From positions 14,738,552 to 14,802,551 of the forward strand of contig NC_072790.1 of assembly GCF_028583425.1 (NCBI RefSeq): DNA of 64,000 nucleotides, in the 5' to 3' direction. The position numbers and the translations under genes were made by a program. The DNA comes from Eublepharis macularius. Taxonomy: Eukaryota; Chordata; Lepidosauria; Squamata; Eublepharidae. Below the pieces are notes generated by a model. It searched no databases. It was not told the DNA's origin and was given only the letters and a program-made list of their open reading frames with translations. Shown one piece after another: positions 1 through 11,449 of this stretch. Within the stretch, counting starts at the first letter, position 1. Every line of letters begins with the position of its first letter.

Positions 1-156
1 AGACATGGAGTTCCGTATCATCCTGAAGTGTGATGGTTAAGTCCTGGAGCTGTATTGAAACGCTTCTGTGAATTGCGAAGTGAAATACACGCATTTATGG
101 ATAAGGAAGGGAAGGCTGTCCCTGAAGTACAAGATGATGAATGGCTTCAAGTTCTT
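1..156 (+). mobile_element. hAT (Charlie8/GTF2IRD2-like) transposase fragment
   Basis: A short open stretch reads KRFCELRSEIHAFMDKEGK followed by VPEVQDDEWLQ. This resembles the transposase-derived part of GTF2IRD2-type proteins, which come from a hAT Charlie8-like transposon. It starts at or before the window edge and ends where a SINE begins near 157. It lies in the first visible PPP3R1 intron and is not a PPP3R1 exon. The family assignment is from memory of the protein motif. Confidence 0.55.
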
Positions 157-281
157 TCAATAACAACAACAAGAACATTTGATTTATATACTACCCTTCA
201 AGACAACTTGATGCCCACTCTGAGCGGTTTACAAAGTATGTCATTATCCCCACAACAAAACACCCTGTGAGGCCACAGTAT
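157..281 (-). mobile_element. tRNA-derived SINE, truncated
   Basis: This is a minus-strand copy of the commonest SINE in the window. It keeps the tail part (tttatatac, gcccactctgagcgg, tttacaaagtatg) and stops at the ccctgtgagg block, so the tRNA-like head is missing. It abuts the hAT fragment on its left. Confidence 0.7.
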
Positions 282-585
282 CATGACACAGCCGGTGAAA
301 TAAAGTTGGGTAATTTTAGTTGGTTATATTTGAAAGCTTTTCATATAGAAGTACTTCATGTATACTTCTTAAGCACTGTTGATTGGCACTGAAGGTGCCC
401 CCTCTGCTCCCCTGAATGGAAGGGCAACTTGTGCTTTCAGTTCTGTAGTTTGGATCCAGTCCTATGTAACCATTACACCAGAAAACAAATTAATATTGCA
501 TTCAAAGAAAACTCTACTGTATGTCTAAAAAAATGTGAAGCAAATTATTTTTGAATATTTTTCTCTCCCCGCCCCCCCCCAACAG

Positions 586-762
586 TTGATGCAGATGAGA
601 TCAAACGATTGGGAAAGAGGTTTAAAAAGCTTGATTTAGATAATTCTGGTTCTCTGAGTGTGGAAGAATTCATGTCTTTGCCTGAACTTCAACAGAATCC
701 ACTGGTGCAACGAGTAATAGATATATTTGATACAGATGGAAATGGAGAAGTGGACTTCAAAG
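586..762 (+). CDS. PPP3R1: PPP3R1 coding exon with EF-hand 1 and most of EF-hand 2
   Basis: The acceptor is a C-rich tract ending aacag at 585 and the donor is gtaagc at 763. The exon enters with two bases that complete a Phe codon, then encodes [12 protein letters not shown] through NGEVDFK and leaves one base of the next Glu codon. Length is 177 bp. Confidence 0.97.
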
Positions 763-3700
763 GTAAGCTATTTCCCTGGATAGATATTTCTTAATAATTT
801 GGCACGTGTAAAGTATATTTTTCATAAATTTGAATGGAAATGTTATGCTGTGATGGGGCATTTTGATTTCTTAATCAACAATTTTATAATTCAAATATCT
901 CCGAATTTATTGATTTACTGGATAGCAACTGTTTTCCCAGTATGAGCTTGATTTACAAAGAGCTGAGAAGAAAAGGACAGAATGCTTACTAAATCTATTT
1001 CCTGCACTATTTAGTAACATTTTACATAGAGATGCATGGATATTGTAAGTTCAGTTTGTAGCTTCATCCTACAACATGCACATGCTCTGTTGCATTAGTT
1101 TTAGTAATAAAAATTGTATTGCTGCTCAGTTGCTTGAAGAAATAACTCTGATTATATAAGATTTTCTTTTTTCTTAATGTTGTGGGGAGCTCTCAGTAAT
1201 GATTAATGTTGGTAGAAAGATGATTGTAAAATTATTTCACCAAAAATATAAATACAAAAATTGAATGTTGTCTGGAACTGTTACTTTCCAGTGGTACCTT
1301 TGAAAAATTAACTTTGTCTTTAACAGATCACTGATTGTTTTTATGCAGTTTTTTCTGAGTCGTGCGCAAGGCAACTTACAATTAAAAACCATTTTATTAC
1401 CAAAGACATTTAGGATTATTTGAAAATATGAAGGCCATGATCCAGCTAAAATTGGGCACTCTGCAGTGTTTTTCAGCTCCATTGGTTTCAGCGGGGGAAA
1501 CCTTAGTCATATGCTTAAATCTCCTGTTTAAATCAATAGGGCAAGTGTCCTAAGTGTGTGAAAGCTATGGATATAATTACTTCGAAGCTTAACTCACACT
1601 AGCTGACCCTTATATACAGAACTGGAATTTGAATTTAAAAGGATATTGTAAGTTGTTCATTATGAGAATAACTAAAGTCCTTGGACTCACATGATCTCCA
1701 TCCAATCCCATATGGTGCAGAGATCGAAGATTTCTGGTTTAGAATAAACTGGTTTGTTGCAATTCCCAGGTGGGGAGAAGTAATAAACTGTGGATTTTCT
1801 TCTTGCTACAAACAAGGATTCTAAACCAGTTTAATCCTGGATTGTAGACAAGAGGACAATGCATTTATATGACCTGATGCTGACATGACAAAACTTCGGT
1901 TTGTTCCATATTAAGAAGCCTGTACCATTTACCAGGATGTGTGTGTCCAGGGGGGATATCATGCCATTTGTAAACAATAAATTATTGAGTGAAGTTCGAG
2001 CACAGTAACATCGTAAAGACCAACAAAGAGTTTCTAGCGTATATGCTTTTGATAGTCAAGCTCCCTTTCTCAGATAGTAAATTAATGGTCACGTTACTGT
2101 CAGCTGAGCTTACATATTCAACAGTTACACCCATATCAGAAAAGGCTAAAAGCTTTTTAAAGGACTGCAGATAATTTGCATCTTGTGGTAATATGCACTG
2201 GTCAGGGACATTTAACAGGTAAAATCCCCACTTTTAAAGGAGTTAGGCAGGGGTGTATGTTAGCCCCAGTTCTTTTTAACTTTTATCTCAATGATGTGGC
2301 GGACCGTCTAAATGGGGCTGACCTCCACTCGCCTAAATTGGCACAGCGTCCCATTTCCATTCTCCTGTATGCGGATGATGCGGTCGTTCTCTCTAGAACT
2401 CCTATTGGTTTAAGGAGAACACTCAAGAGATTTGCCAGCTATTGTAATAACTACAAACTGGACATTAATTATCAAAAGACGAAGGTGATGGCCTTCGGTA
2501 AGAGACCTCGAAGTAGAAATTGGAGTATAAATGGCCATATTCTTGAGCAGGTTACTCGTTATTGTTATCTCGGAATGATTATCCAAGCTTCAGGATCCAA
2601 GGTCGTGCATAGTCATGCATCAGCATGTGTGGGAGATAGATCTGCTCAAAGTATACTGAAGTTCTTCCGCACTTCAGGGGGATATTTTGTGCCGGCGGCC
2701 TTAAAATTGTTTAGGGCCAAATCACTAACTCAGATGTTATACGGATCACTTCTTGGACCACCAACTTCTTGTTTTGCACCTTTAGAGTTAGTTCAGTCGA
2801 AATTTTTGAGAGCGGTCCTTCAAGTTCCAAAGTGTGTTTCTAATGCAATGGTTCGCCTTGAGACTGGCATGCAGAAAGTTGAAGCAAAGATCACCCTGCA
2901 TTCCATTTTCCTATGGATAAGGATAAATTTAAATCCTTGTGGTTTATTACCCCTAATCTTAACCGATGATTCTCAGTCTAAGAGGATGATTGCCACTAGA
3001 TGGAAAATTAGGGCAATAGGATTTTCCCCTCAAGTGCTTCTCATGATGGGAAGCGATCAAGCAAAGCAAATGGTTAGGCAAAGGATTGATGATATTGAAC
3101 GACAATCTGACTTACAAGGCACTCCTGCTTTCATAGCTCCTCCTAGTAACAGATATATTTCTGCACCTGCTTCTTATTTATCCATTCTGGAGGTAATCTC
3201 AGGAGAGCGCTTATTTTGGCCAGATGTTCTGCCTTACCCTCTGCTGTTCTGGATGGCAGATTTAACAAGATTCCTTGGAATGAGAGGCTATGTCCTTGCA
3301 TACTTGGGGAGGTTGAAACCCAGGAACATGTTTTCCTAAGATGCCCTTTCTATAAGGAAGCACGTATGAGATTTATTATTCCCTTTCTGGAAGGTATCTC
3401 AGAACATTCGGATAAGAACAAATTAGAGAAACTGCTGTCAAACTCAGATTTTACTGCACTACACCAGATAGCGAAATTTTGTGCTCTGGTCGTTAAAGCC
3501 CATTAGAGTGTAGGCCTCCATTTCGGTTGCTTGCTTAGAACTATGCTGACTTCCTGGTCTTTACAAATTTTGATAGATATTAGGAAATTATGTTTTTAAA
3601 TTGTATATACTTATATGCTTCATGTTTTAAATGGTTGTAAAATGTGCACTTAAATTTTATGGTAAATGTACTGGCTAAGTGCTGTAATAAAGAATACTAG

Positions 3701-6700
3701 TAGTAATATGCAAATTATGAAAGTAATTTGTAAACTTGATAACAGTAAACTTATGTCACCTGTAAAATGTGGCATGCGCTCTGGCAGTTGCACACAAACA
3801 TTGTTGATTCCACATAGATGGCATGCAGCAGCAGAACTGTCCAAGACAAGAAATATCTCTCAATGAAGTTCACAGTGATGATTGGACTGACTGCTTCATA
3901 TGCAAAATGATTCATAATCGCTCTTTTTGCCTGTATTCCTTAGAATTTATAGAAGGAGTCTCCCAGTTCAGTGTCAAAGGTGACAAGGAACAGAAGTTGA
4001 GGTGTAAGTATTGGATATATTTTTTTGTAGATATATGGGATACCAGACCTTGGTTGGATCCACTGGAAGAATTCACAGAAGATGTTGGTGAAGTGGATCT
4101 TTCCCATGCTTCTGTTCCTCAAGTGACGGGCTGTTTTGGCCTGAAAACCCTCTAAGGACCGAGAGGGTGAGGTTGGGTTGGGTTGGGCTATAATAAAGAA
4201 TATAGTAAAATCTTCTCTGTGGTATCTTCTACTCAGAAGAGACAAAAAAATAGGTTGTTATTCTTGGTTCTCATCCCCCCCACCCCCGCCAAGTAACGCA
4301 TTTTGCTTGCAAAGCTCTCTTGTTCCTCAGAGAGGAGTAGAAGGTGAAGAACTAACCACTCTGGAAGCACCTTCCATTAACATTTCTGAGTGAATCCAGT
4401 CACTTATCCTTAATTATATGAATAATGGAAGGTTAATATTATACAAGTGTTCATATAGTCCGAAGTGAAAGATGCGTAGCTTTTTTGGAAGTAGATTGAG
4501 GATTGAATCTGGCACTACGGATACCTTAGATTCGAAGGTGCTTACCCCTCCCTCTTGTGATGTGAACAAATATCACACTCACAGTCTTTTGCCGTGAATG
4601 AGATATGAAACCTTTTTTTTTCTCATGCCACAAGGTACACAACATGAGAAATCTCGGGCTTAAAGTTGAGGGAGAACCAATATATTAACGGGTTGATTAT
4701 AGCAAGGGAAAGTTGGTCTTTTCCTACTAGCCAGGAGGGTGAAGGAGACCCTTTCTGATCCTCAAGAAAGCTTGAGGGGGGCCTGGATGCATGAAAAGCC
4801 CCGCAGGGGAACAGGTTGCAGGAAGAAGGGGATGGTGATCCTTGCACCAGTGAAAAAACAGTTAAGATCCAATCCCGGGTAAATATGGTCAGACCTTCTC
4901 CATTCGTAACTCGCAATTTCACTCATTCATGGTCTGTGGTAGCTAGCTCTGAGCTTACAACTCCACCGTGCAATGGGAGGGAGAGTGAGCAGGAGTGTGT
5001 TGGCCCTGCCCCCTGCTTCTCAACAACTGCTGGCGTGTCAGCATTGTGTCAACTTGTCAGGTCAGGCTACTCACGTGGTGACACTGCAGCCAAGTGCGGC
5101 TGTTTTGGCCTCCCAGCCAGCCCTTAGAGGCATCAGATCGCACCCTCACACACACACACTCACACACACACGCCTCCAAGTAAGTATCTGCCAGTTTCAC
5201 AGTTATCCCAGGAATGGTACCCTGTGAAAGGCAAAGTTTTCCTGTAAAAGATGATCTGCTTTCCGTATTTGTTTTGGAGAAAAGCAGGCCGTACATATTC
5301 ACTAACAATGTATTTCTGAGGTTTGAAACAACAGTCCAGTGGCACCTTAAAGACTAACAACCTTGATTTCAATATGAGCTGTCATGAGCAACTCAGAACC
5401 TTAAGATTTGCACAGTAGTATATTTTCTTGGAAGTAAGTCCCATTAAAATAAGTGGAACATGCCATCCAAGGCGTTACAATAATATTTTAAGCTGATTTT
5501 GCCTGTGTCCATGTTGAGGGCAGAGGTGCTAGTACTATAGTAGCAGTAATTTTATTGTACATTTCTCTGAAAAGTCATTTTATTTTGAACTTCTTTGAAA
5601 AGAATGAGCAAATTAAAGCGCAGATTTGCAGAACGGCGCATTGTCAATTTCTTCTTTCCCTGATCCTTGTTTCATTGCTTTCAATAACAGCTTTGGTTTC
5701 AATTATAGAAATATATGTATGAACGTTCAACTTCTCAGCAGTTACAATGTTTACATAGTGATACATCTGTCTTGGGTTGGATTTGGTTTTTGTGTAGAGG
5801 TGCAGAGAAATGAGGTAGCAGCACTCTCGCAACGATAGTCAACTGGATATGAGTGTGACTAAAATGGGCATAAGGGGTATGGGAGCAAGAGTATGCTGAG
5901 CACATGAAATGGACCAGAAGACGTCGCACACATCTGCAGATATTACCAGGTCTCCACTTTTTCATTTGTTACTGAACTTCCTTTTTTCTACAGTTGCTTT
6001 CCGCATCTATGACATGGACAAAGACGGCTATATTTCCAATGGGGAGCTCTTCCAAGTTTTGAAGATGATGGTTGGGAACAATCTCAAAGATACGCAGTTG
6101 CAGCAGATTGTAGACAAAACCATAATAAATGCAGATAAAGATGGCGACGGAAGAATATCCTTTGAGGAGTTCTGTGCTGTAAGTACCTTTTTACTAAAAA
6201 ATGATTCATGCGCTTTTTTGTATAGTCACTATTCTTCCCTTTTTTTTCACTTTCAGCCTTGTTGTTTTTCAGTATTTGGTTGTGTCTTAAATCAGATATT
6301 TCTCCTGTGACTAGGGGTGTGCACCCCAAAAATATTCGGGTAAACCCGAAGCAGGAAAAAAATTCAGAAATACCCAAAATTGCTTCATATTTGAATCGCT
6401 TCGGAATGCTCCGTAAAGATTCGGAGTATTCCAAAGTGATTTGGGGGGGAGGGGAGGCTTTCTCCCAGCACCCACCCCCACCCCTCACCCCGCCACTTAG
6501 CCCCCCCTTCTCCACCCCACTTACCTGGCCGGGTGGGGAAGGCCAGGGCCGCTGCCGCCTCCTCCGGGCTCACGCACACCCCTACCTGTGACTGTTGTAC
6601 TTTTCCAGTTTTCTTCACTAACGACTTTCAACAACTTTTAAGTAACCTCTTGTTAATAGTTACTTTTTTACCATTAATGTCATTTTGCATGGATTCTGCA

Positions 6701-7524
6701 GTGATGGGACTTCATGAAGACCATAGAATTAAAACCGTTAATAACAAAACCTATGAATTTATTGGAAAATATTATTTGAGATAATCACTTCAGTTCTAAT
6801 AATCTAAAGAACTAAGCTGTTCTTCCATTCACTCTAGTGTATAAATTAGGTTCTAAGCTATTTTATGTTGAATGCATAATTGAGACATGCACCGTTCTTA
6901 ATAACATTTGATTTATATACCGCCCTTCAGGACAACTTAACGCCCACTCAGAGCGGTTTACAAAGTATGTCATTATTATCCCCACAACAACAATCACCCT
7001 GTGAGGTGGGTGGGACTGAGAGAGCTCCAGAGAGCTGTGACTAGCCCAAGGTCACCCAGCTGGCTTCAAGTGAAGCAGCAAGGAATCAAACCCGGCTCTC
7101 CCGATTAGAGTCCCGTGCTCTTAACCACTACACCAGACTGGCTCTCATATATCTGATTTAATGCCAACTGGATTGGATACAGGTGTGGAGCATGATTTCC
7201 ACTGATTCTGACCTCTTGTTGCACACCTCTGATTTAGCCCTCACGTTGTTTCTGGAGGTTCGCTGTCCCCATCAGCCGTATTCTGGGGAGTTTGATGGAA
7301 GGGGGAGAGAAATCAGGAAGGCTTTTTGCTGATGGAAATGCCTTCCCTTAGGAAAAAACTTTGTCGAGACCCAGCCCACTGAAGGGAGCTTACAGTTGTG
7401 AAAAGCAGAAGATCAGAGTTCCTAACTCCTCAACTGCCTTGCTAATTCTCATGTTCTTCTTACATAAATATTTCAGGTTGTAGGAGGCTTAGATATCCAC
7501 AAAAAGATGGTGGTAGATGTGTGA
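586..7524 (+). CDS. PPP3R1: Calcineurin B regulatory subunit, 3' part of gene (exons after the first)
   Basis: This is the calcium-binding regulatory subunit of the phosphatase calcineurin, which partners the catalytic A subunit in the cytoplasm. Four coding exons are visible: 586-762, 3944-4003, 5994-6178 and 7477-7524. They keep frame and give 156 residues that read like vertebrate CNB. With about 14 residues from an exon left of the window this makes the family's usual 170. All four EF-hand loops are present: [24 protein letters not shown] (split over an intron), [12 protein letters not shown] and [12 protein letters not shown]. The protein ends KKMVVDV. The introns hold SINEs, a LINE and a hAT element. 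PPP3R1 points toward PNO1, tail to tail. No disruption was seen. The N-terminal myristoylation signal is off the window. Confidence 0.97.
815..1985. other. Intron sequence without recognised feature
   Basis: AT-rich intronic DNA between the first visible PPP3R1 exon and a repeat cluster. I saw no coding potential with family resemblance and no clear repeat. The 81-residue minus-strand reading frame here resembles nothing I know. Confidence 0.5.
1998..2100. repeat. Fragment of the hairpin repeat family (left-arm type)
   Basis: The words gtaaagaccaacaaagag, agcgtatatgcttttgat and caagctccctttctcagat follow the left arm of the hairpin family seen at 33.9, 26.2 and 59.2 kb. The right side runs into a LINE. 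The copy is old and partial. Confidence 0.5.
2160..3700 (+). mobile_element. Non-LTR retrotransposon (LINE), reverse transcriptase 3' half
   Basis: A 387-codon frame (2176-3339) carries reverse transcriptase signatures: [15 protein letters not shown], then the catalytic block [11 protein letters not shown] near residue 63. An overlapping frame to 3506 adds a terminal Cys/His knuckle ([19 protein letters not shown]). The change of frame near 3300 shows the copy is dead. It ends in an AT-rich 3' region with an ataaag near 3690. It is 5' truncated and lacks the endonuclease part. I cannot fix the clade, but fragments at 47.5-48.2 kb read like the same family. Confidence 0.85.
3944..4003 (+). CDS. 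PPP3R1: PPP3R1 short coding exon
   Basis: The acceptor is ttccttag and the donor gtaagta. The exon completes Glu of EF-hand 2 and encodes [19 protein letters not shown], leaving one base of the next Phe. The length of 60 bp keeps phase with both neighbours. Confidence 0.96.
4010..5325. other. Intron sequence, mostly unassigned
   Basis: PPP3R1 intron DNA with no recognised gene. It includes a GGTTG microrepeat near 4166 and a CA microsatellite at about 5147-5171. The reading frames around 4623-5308 have no family resemblance. Confidence 0.5.
5147..5171 (+). repeat. CA microsatellite
   Basis: A run of about twelve CA dinucleotides with one ct interruption, inside a PPP3R1 intron. Confidence 0.85.
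5330..5390. repeat. Hairpin repeat family, small fragment
   Basis: The words agtccagtggcacctt and aaagactaacaa match the left arm of the hairpin family, followed by tatgagctgtcatgagcaac, which fits its next block. Confidence 0.5.
5994..6178 (+). CDS. PPP3R1: PPP3R1 coding exon with EF-hands 3 and 4
   Basis: The acceptor is a T-rich tract ending ctacag and the donor gtaagt. The exon completes Phe, then encodes [17 protein letters not shown], the linker with [14 protein letters not shown], and [15 protein letters not shown]. Length is 185 bp. Both calcium loops keep Asp at positions 1 and 3 and Glu at position 12. Confidence 0.97.
6312..6584. mobile_element. Short hAT-type DNA transposon with perfect 8-bp target duplication
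   Basis: Terminal inverted repeats are TAGGGGTGTGC and GCACACCCCTA. The flanks are identical eight-base duplications, cctgtgac at 6304-6311 and 6585-6592. The 273-bp interior has no transposase and includes a C-rich stretch. The 8-bp duplication and TIR form are typical of hAT elements. It sits in the last PPP3R1 intron just after exon 6178. Confidence 0.9.
6900..7146 (-). mobile_element. tRNA-derived SINE, nearly full length
   Basis: A minus-strand copy running from the tail block (tttatataccgcccttcagg) to the tRNA-like head (ccactacaccagactggctctc). Read on its own strand it shows an A-box-like word and a B-box-like GGTTTGATTCC, the promoter parts of tRNA-derived SINEs. Confidence 0.85.
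7477..7524 (+). CDS. PPP3R1: PPP3R1 terminal coding exon
   Basis: The acceptor is atttcag. The exon encodes [15 protein letters not shown] and a TGA stop at 7522-7524. This C terminus is identical in wording to the mammalian protein as I remember it. Confidence 0.97.
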   Translation, partial: VVGGLDIHKKMVVDV

Positions 7525-7829
7525 CTCTTTAGGACACCACCCAACACTTTTGCTTTCTTCTCCATCTCTGAAGATCTGCTCAAGACGTCCAGCAACGCTC
7601 TCTTGTGTATTTAAATGGAAGTATTTTTCTCTGTGAAGCCACATTTTCCAACATGAGCCTCATGAAGCCAACTAAGTGTTATTGAACTTTTATTCTCTCA
7701 ATAACTCAGTGTAGCACTTTAAAGTCTGAAGGACAGCAAGATGGAAAGAGCATATCAGTGTGGTGAAGAAAGAGAAGGGGGTTGGCTTTTTAATTTATTT
7801 TTCTCATCTTTTATAACAAGGAAATATCT

Positions 7830-7872
7830 ATCTATATATATATGTGTGTGTATTTATATATAGATATATATG
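7830..7872 (+). repeat. AT/GT microsatellite in PPP3R1 3' UTR
   Basis: Alternating tatata and tgtgtg words over about 40 bp. Confidence 0.8.
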
Positions 7873-9589
7873 TAGCTTTCTATATGTAGTAGCTAGGTGG
7901 GCTTTAATTTAATATACTTGATTCAGAAACAAAACTAGAGTACAAAGTGCCAAGCAGAGCCTAAACAGTTCAATATATATGGATATACATCTTTACTTTT
8001 ATGTCACACAGTTTTATATATATAGTAGAAGAATGTAAAGTTTTAAATGGTTGTTAGATGAACTCTTTCCTTTTTCCTGTGACTTAACTTCAGATATCTA
8101 TATATTGACTGGCTGAGAAAGCATTGCTTCCTGTTAATTTACCTTAAATACATTTTTGTAAGACAGGAAACTTAATATTTGTTTATATACCTGTTGATAT
8201 ATTACCAGGGACTGCATCTTTGCTTGATAGCTTTCAGTGTAATTCTACCTAATAGTATGCAATTTAATGTTAATGCCAAGAACTAGTCCTTGTGTGCAGA
8301 TAGGATTTACAAAATGCTGATGGCGATTTCATTCTTTCACTTAGTAAATGGGTGCAGTTGGACAAAAAATAGCCCTAAAAAAACCCAGCTGCCATCCGTT
8401 AAGTGCAGATAAAACAGTTGAAAGCATTTGCAGTTGTTTCTCAGTGCTTACCTTAATTAAGAATTTAGGATTAGCAAGGTGTAGGATTCCCATTGCTCAG
8501 TGAAACTGGTAAAAAAGCAAAGCAGAAACCTCACTTGCTATCAAGTTATGTTACAACCATTATAAATTTCCCTTGTGCATTTAATGTAGTACCACAGGTT
8601 GCATAAATAAACTGGTAATATTTTATATATGTGTATATATGATTATAACAGATATTACGGGGGAAATGTTAACCTATGCCATAGGGAAGGAGGAAAGTTT
8701 AACATTATCTAAATTTCTGTGTCTTGTTCTTCTGCAGTTCTTGACTTGGCGAATTTCTTTTTCTGGATTTGTCCATATCATGACTTGTAATGGATAGTAA
8801 CTTGATGTGTGATATAAAAGTAGGAAACCATGTTCTATACAACTTTTATCATCCTTTTCTGCAGTGGTACTATTGGCTGGAAGAAAGACTTACATTAGAC
8901 TTTATAAGATAGTACACTCTTTCCTATGTAGCAGGTTTTTATTTTCTATTTACAAAACGGGATTTTTGTTGGCAATGGGAAGGGCAGGTTTGTATGAACG
9001 TCGGTCAGTGGCCTGCCTGCCATAGCTGTTCCTTCAACTGAGTGCTGCACATCATGGGCTCCGTCTGTGAGAGAAACCTGGGTGCTTGGTGTCCTTGCAT
9101 GACATGAAGTTTTGCATGTAGATCGATTTGAAATGTTCCTCTTGTTTACATGATTTGCATAATTTAAAAAGATAATGTTGCCAAACTTTGGTAAATGTTA
9201 AACAGAGAATCTCCACGACACGTAACTTCCTTCCTCTGGATCAGGACGTGGCTTTGTAATCCCAGCCAGTGGTTGTTCCTGTTCCAGTGTCAACTGCCAT
9301 GTGCTGTGCTTCAAGGGGGAACTAGTCTTTTGTGAATTTTTTTTTGTACATAAGTATTTGTTACAAACATTTTAGCAAATGCTTTCTATTTCTTAATTGC
9401 TTGTGCATATCCTGGCTGGCGTAATAGAAGATAGTGCTAACATTACTTTCTTATTTGGGGGGGGAGGGGGGCGAGGGTGAGACTTTTTTTTAGATTGTGT
9501 GTGGAAAATGGGTTACGTTGAATGTTTAGTTTTTCCTCTGCATGCTATATCATACATGGTGGGAACTATAGGAACCTTCATACTGTATG

Positions 9590-9603
9590 AATAAAAAAAT
9601 AAA
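9590..9603 (+). terminator. PPP3R1: PPP3R1 poly(A) signals, two overlapping-spaced AATAAA
   Basis: AATAAA occurs at 9590-9595 and again at 9598-9603. A T/G-rich stretch (tagtgtcttctggtcttc) follows within about 30 bases, as expected for a cleavage site. Confidence 0.75.
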
Positions 9604-9816
9604 AAATATTTGAACTTTACCATAGTGTCTTCTGGTCTTCTACAAAACAAGTAAATTCCCGAACTAAAAGAATGCACCATGTGGTATCTTTTTTAAAAGA
9701 AAAATATAATTATATTGAGTAATAAACGTTACCGCATTGCAACCGTTCTAGAACATATTCTAAAATCTAGCTGAGGTCTAATTAATGACCCTTAAATCTA
9801 GATACATAACCCAGGG

Positions 9817-11240
9817 TTCATTGTCCGTCTTCTGTGCAGTCCCCACATGGGACTGCACGTGCGCAGGCCCGCCAATTACATTTTCAAGCTTTAATTCCAC
9901 TAGGGGGTGCTCGTCTCGCTGGTGCGCATGCGTGGCTTTTCCTGCCTAACGGTACCAGGAGATGGCGCCCCCTCCCCTCAGCTCCTCCTTTGCTTCCGAC
10001 CAGGAAGGTTCTACTCATCCATGTGCGCCCTAGAAGGGAAGAAAGTGTTAAAGAGTAAAAAAGAGTTTAAAATGGCTGATACAGCCCTTTTCAAAAGATG
10101 CACCATGTGTGCTACGAAGATGACGAGAACAGAAAGTCATTCCATCTGCCTCAGATGTCTGGGGGAAGGTCACAATGTACAGGCCTGCGAGCAGTACCCC
10201 AGTGGCCGCTACAACTGGTACTAGCACAACTTACGAGGCCACCATTTGAACCACTGTGAGCTGTGATTTAAAATTTCTTTCCTGTAAGGTGGCATTTTTA
10301 GCAGCTATCACTTCCACCAGACGAGTGGGTGAATTGGCAGCCCTGAGACCTGATCCCTCATTCTTGAAGACCCAGAACCAGAAAGTGGTTCTGAGACCCG
10401 ATCGTAGATTTAGGCCTAAGGTGGTGAGCCAGTTTCACCTATCACAGGATATAATACTTCCTGTAATTTTTCCTGAACCATCTAATAGTTCAGAAAGGGT
10501 TTTATACTCATTAGACGTTTGAAGGGCCGTATTAGTTAACTGCATTGTACATTAGCATTTAGGATAGAAACACAGTTGTTTGTATGTTTTGCTGGGAAGG
10601 GAAAGAAGACCACAGCACAATCTATAGCCAGGTGGGTTAGGTTAACAATTAAGATTCATTGCACAACAGCTAAGTTAGCGTGTCCACGGGAAGTGAAGGC
10701 ACATCCCACCAGATCCCAAGCATCTTTGCCTGCCTTCATGAGAGGGGTTCCTGTACGTAACGCCTGCAGTGCTGCTGCGTGGTTGACTTCAGAGACATTT
10801 GTAAAGCATTACGCCCTTGATGTGATGGAGAGAAGAGAATCAGCAGTAGGCCACTCCTTATTCCAAGGAAGAACACACCCACCTCCAAGGGTAAGGAGCC
10901 TGTCAATCTCCCATGTGGGACTGAACAGAAGACGGACAATGAAAACAGAGTTGCACTTAACTGTAACTGCCGTTCATTGACGTCCTCTGTGCAGGCACAC
11001 ATACCCTCCCTCCTGCCCCGCTGTGCTGCTTCAATACTTATCTGTCGGAGCTGGTGGCCAGGAGGAACTGAGGGGAGGGGGCTTCGTCTCCTGGTACCGT
11101 TAGGCACGGAAAGCCGCGTGTGCGCACCAGCGAGACAAGCGCCCCCTAGCGGACTTAAAGCTTGAAAATCTAACCAATTGGCAGGCCTGTGGGCATGCAC
11201 TGAAGACGCCAATGAACAGCAGTTACGGTAAGTGTGCAAC
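9817..11240 (+). mobile_element. DIRS-like tyrosine-recombinase retrotransposon fossil
   Basis: The two ends are long imperfect inverted repeats (about 9817-10005 and 11040-11240). A short internal region at about 10905-10980 carries, back to back, the complements of the left and right tips, which is the internal complementary region typical of DIRS elements. Parts seen inside are a gag-like Cys/His segment near 10080-10200 (CLRCLGEGH) and a tyrosine-recombinase segment at about 10260-10900 (AAITSTRRVGELAAL; KAHPTRSQA). At about 1.4 kb it is far shorter than an active DIRS element. It is broken, with several breaks, and old. Confidence 0.8.
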
Positions 11241-11261
11241 ATAAGGTAGTCCTATCTGTAT

Positions 11262-11321
11262 ATGTCTTTACTATACTCTTTACTATTTTGCTACTACAGA
11301 CTAACACGGCTAACTCTGGAG
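11262..11321 (+). mobile_element. Hairpin repeat family, strongly 5'-truncated copy with 11-bp duplication
   Basis: A 60-bp insert that ends in the family's 3' words (actattttgctactacag, actaacacggctaactctgg). It is flanked by identical copies of cctatctgtat at 11251-11261 and 11322-11332. This is the shortest of four copies with target duplications in the window. Confidence 0.75.
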
Positions 11322-11339
11322 CCTATCTGTATGATACTG

Positions 11340-11432
11340 ATACTGATTGTACTAATCTCACACTATGTAATCCGCCTTGAGTCCCAGTGAGAAAGGTGGA
11401 CTCTAAATGACATAAGTAAATATTTATGACAG
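11340..11432 (+). mobile_element. LINE 3' tail fragment
   Basis: The words atgtaatccgccttgagtcc and gagaaaggtggactctaaat followed by a taaat-rich tail form a recurrent LINE 3' end. Minus-strand relatives are at 18.34 and 43.55 kb. Confidence 0.6.
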
Positions 11433-11449
11433 TAGCTCAGCCGTCACAT

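Larger units (their letters stand above)
7525..9603 (+). other. PPP3R1: PPP3R1 3' untranslated region
   Basis: About 2.1 kb of AT-rich sequence from the stop codon to the AATAAA pair at 9590. No SINE or other known repeat was seen in it, unlike the flanks, which fits a transcribed and constrained 3' UTR. It contains a TATATA/TGTGTG microsatellite at about 7830-7872. The extent is inferred from the poly(A) signals and not from transcripts. Confidence 0.75.
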
